Source: Collinsella aerofaciens
GTDB lineage: Bacteria > Actinomycetota > Coriobacteriia > Coriobacteriales > Coriobacteriaceae
Direction of reading: 5' to 3'
Assembly: GCF_009876115.1 (NCBI RefSeq)
Contig: NZ_WWSY01000013.1
Span: 1-51,825 of the forward strand
Length of the DNA stretch: 51,825 nt
In this document: positions 51,799-51,825 of the stretch, piece after piece
How the letters are laid out: every line of letters begins with the position of its first letter
Position numbering within the stretch: the stretch's first letter is position 1
Position numbers and translations under genes: made by a program
Notes under the pieces: model-generated
Databases searched by the model: none
What the model saw: only the letters and a program-made list of their open reading frames with translations
Told to the model about the DNA's origin: nothing

Positions 51799-51825
51799 CT
51801 ATATCAACCCGTCCGCGGCGACCTC
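51799..51825 (-). CDS. C-terminal end of an unidentified minus-strand protein (partial)
   Basis: The last 27 bases read on the minus strand as EVAADGLI followed by TAG, just before a convincing terminator. Eight residues cannot identify a family, but the stop-terminator arrangement makes a gene end likely. Confidence 0.4.
   Translation of the reverse strand, partial: EVAADGLI

Overview
This 51.8 kb window is G+C-rich chromosomal DNA of an anaerobic actinobacterium. Gene content, protein sequences and dispersed hairpin repeats look most like Collinsella or a close relative in Coriobacteriia; that assignment is an inference, because no rRNA is present. There is no transposase, integrase, CRISPR array or phage module. 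One tRNA (Ala, CGC) and several probable structured RNAs are present.

Layout. 1-2953: tail of an unknown gene, then a zinc-resistance block (SmtB-type repressor, free-standing HMA metallochaperone, zinc P-type ATPase) with near-identical operators. 2954-5810: an inverted repeat pair, a nuclease-fold protein of a lineage-type family, and a DEDDh exonuclease. 5982-10474: 10TM metal exporter, UPF0178, HdeD-like membrane protein, nitroreductase behind a DtxR/IdeR-type box, two tandem histidine phosphatases. 10604-16462: DUF1015-like protein with an M20 peptidase, a second member of the nuclease-fold family, and the serC-serA operon. 16593-16766: orphan, apparently shortened antitoxin.

17067-33471 is the centrepiece: a type 1 BREX phage-defence operon in the order brxA, brxB, brxC, pglX, pglZ, brxL, followed by two unrecognised genes. 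Two things are unusual. An 11-G homopolymer lies at the very 5' end of brxA, where slippage would change the reading frame. And pglX is cleanly divided into two ORFs (838 aa methyltransferase/target-recognition part and 322 aa C-terminal part), separated by about 1 kb of AT-rich DNA carrying a 48-aa Lys-rich peptide and a 196-aa membrane protein. A DUF3800 gene with its own promoters and a structured 5' leader follows.

34319-51825 is mostly housekeeping: K+/H+ antiporter, PPP-type phosphatase, polysaccharide flippase, ATP-dependent PEP carboxykinase, B3/B4-domain protein, MarR regulator, DegV, MGMT-family protein, trpS, a WecA/TagO-type transferase, a PflX-like radical SAM protein, tRNA-Ala, pncB and proB. 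Five copies of one hairpin repeat sit 14-33 bp after stop codons, and a second hairpin family behaves the same way, which suggests repeats reused as transcript ends. Candidate non-coding RNAs are at 44028-44170 (C-rich loop) and 46887-47058 (6S-like).
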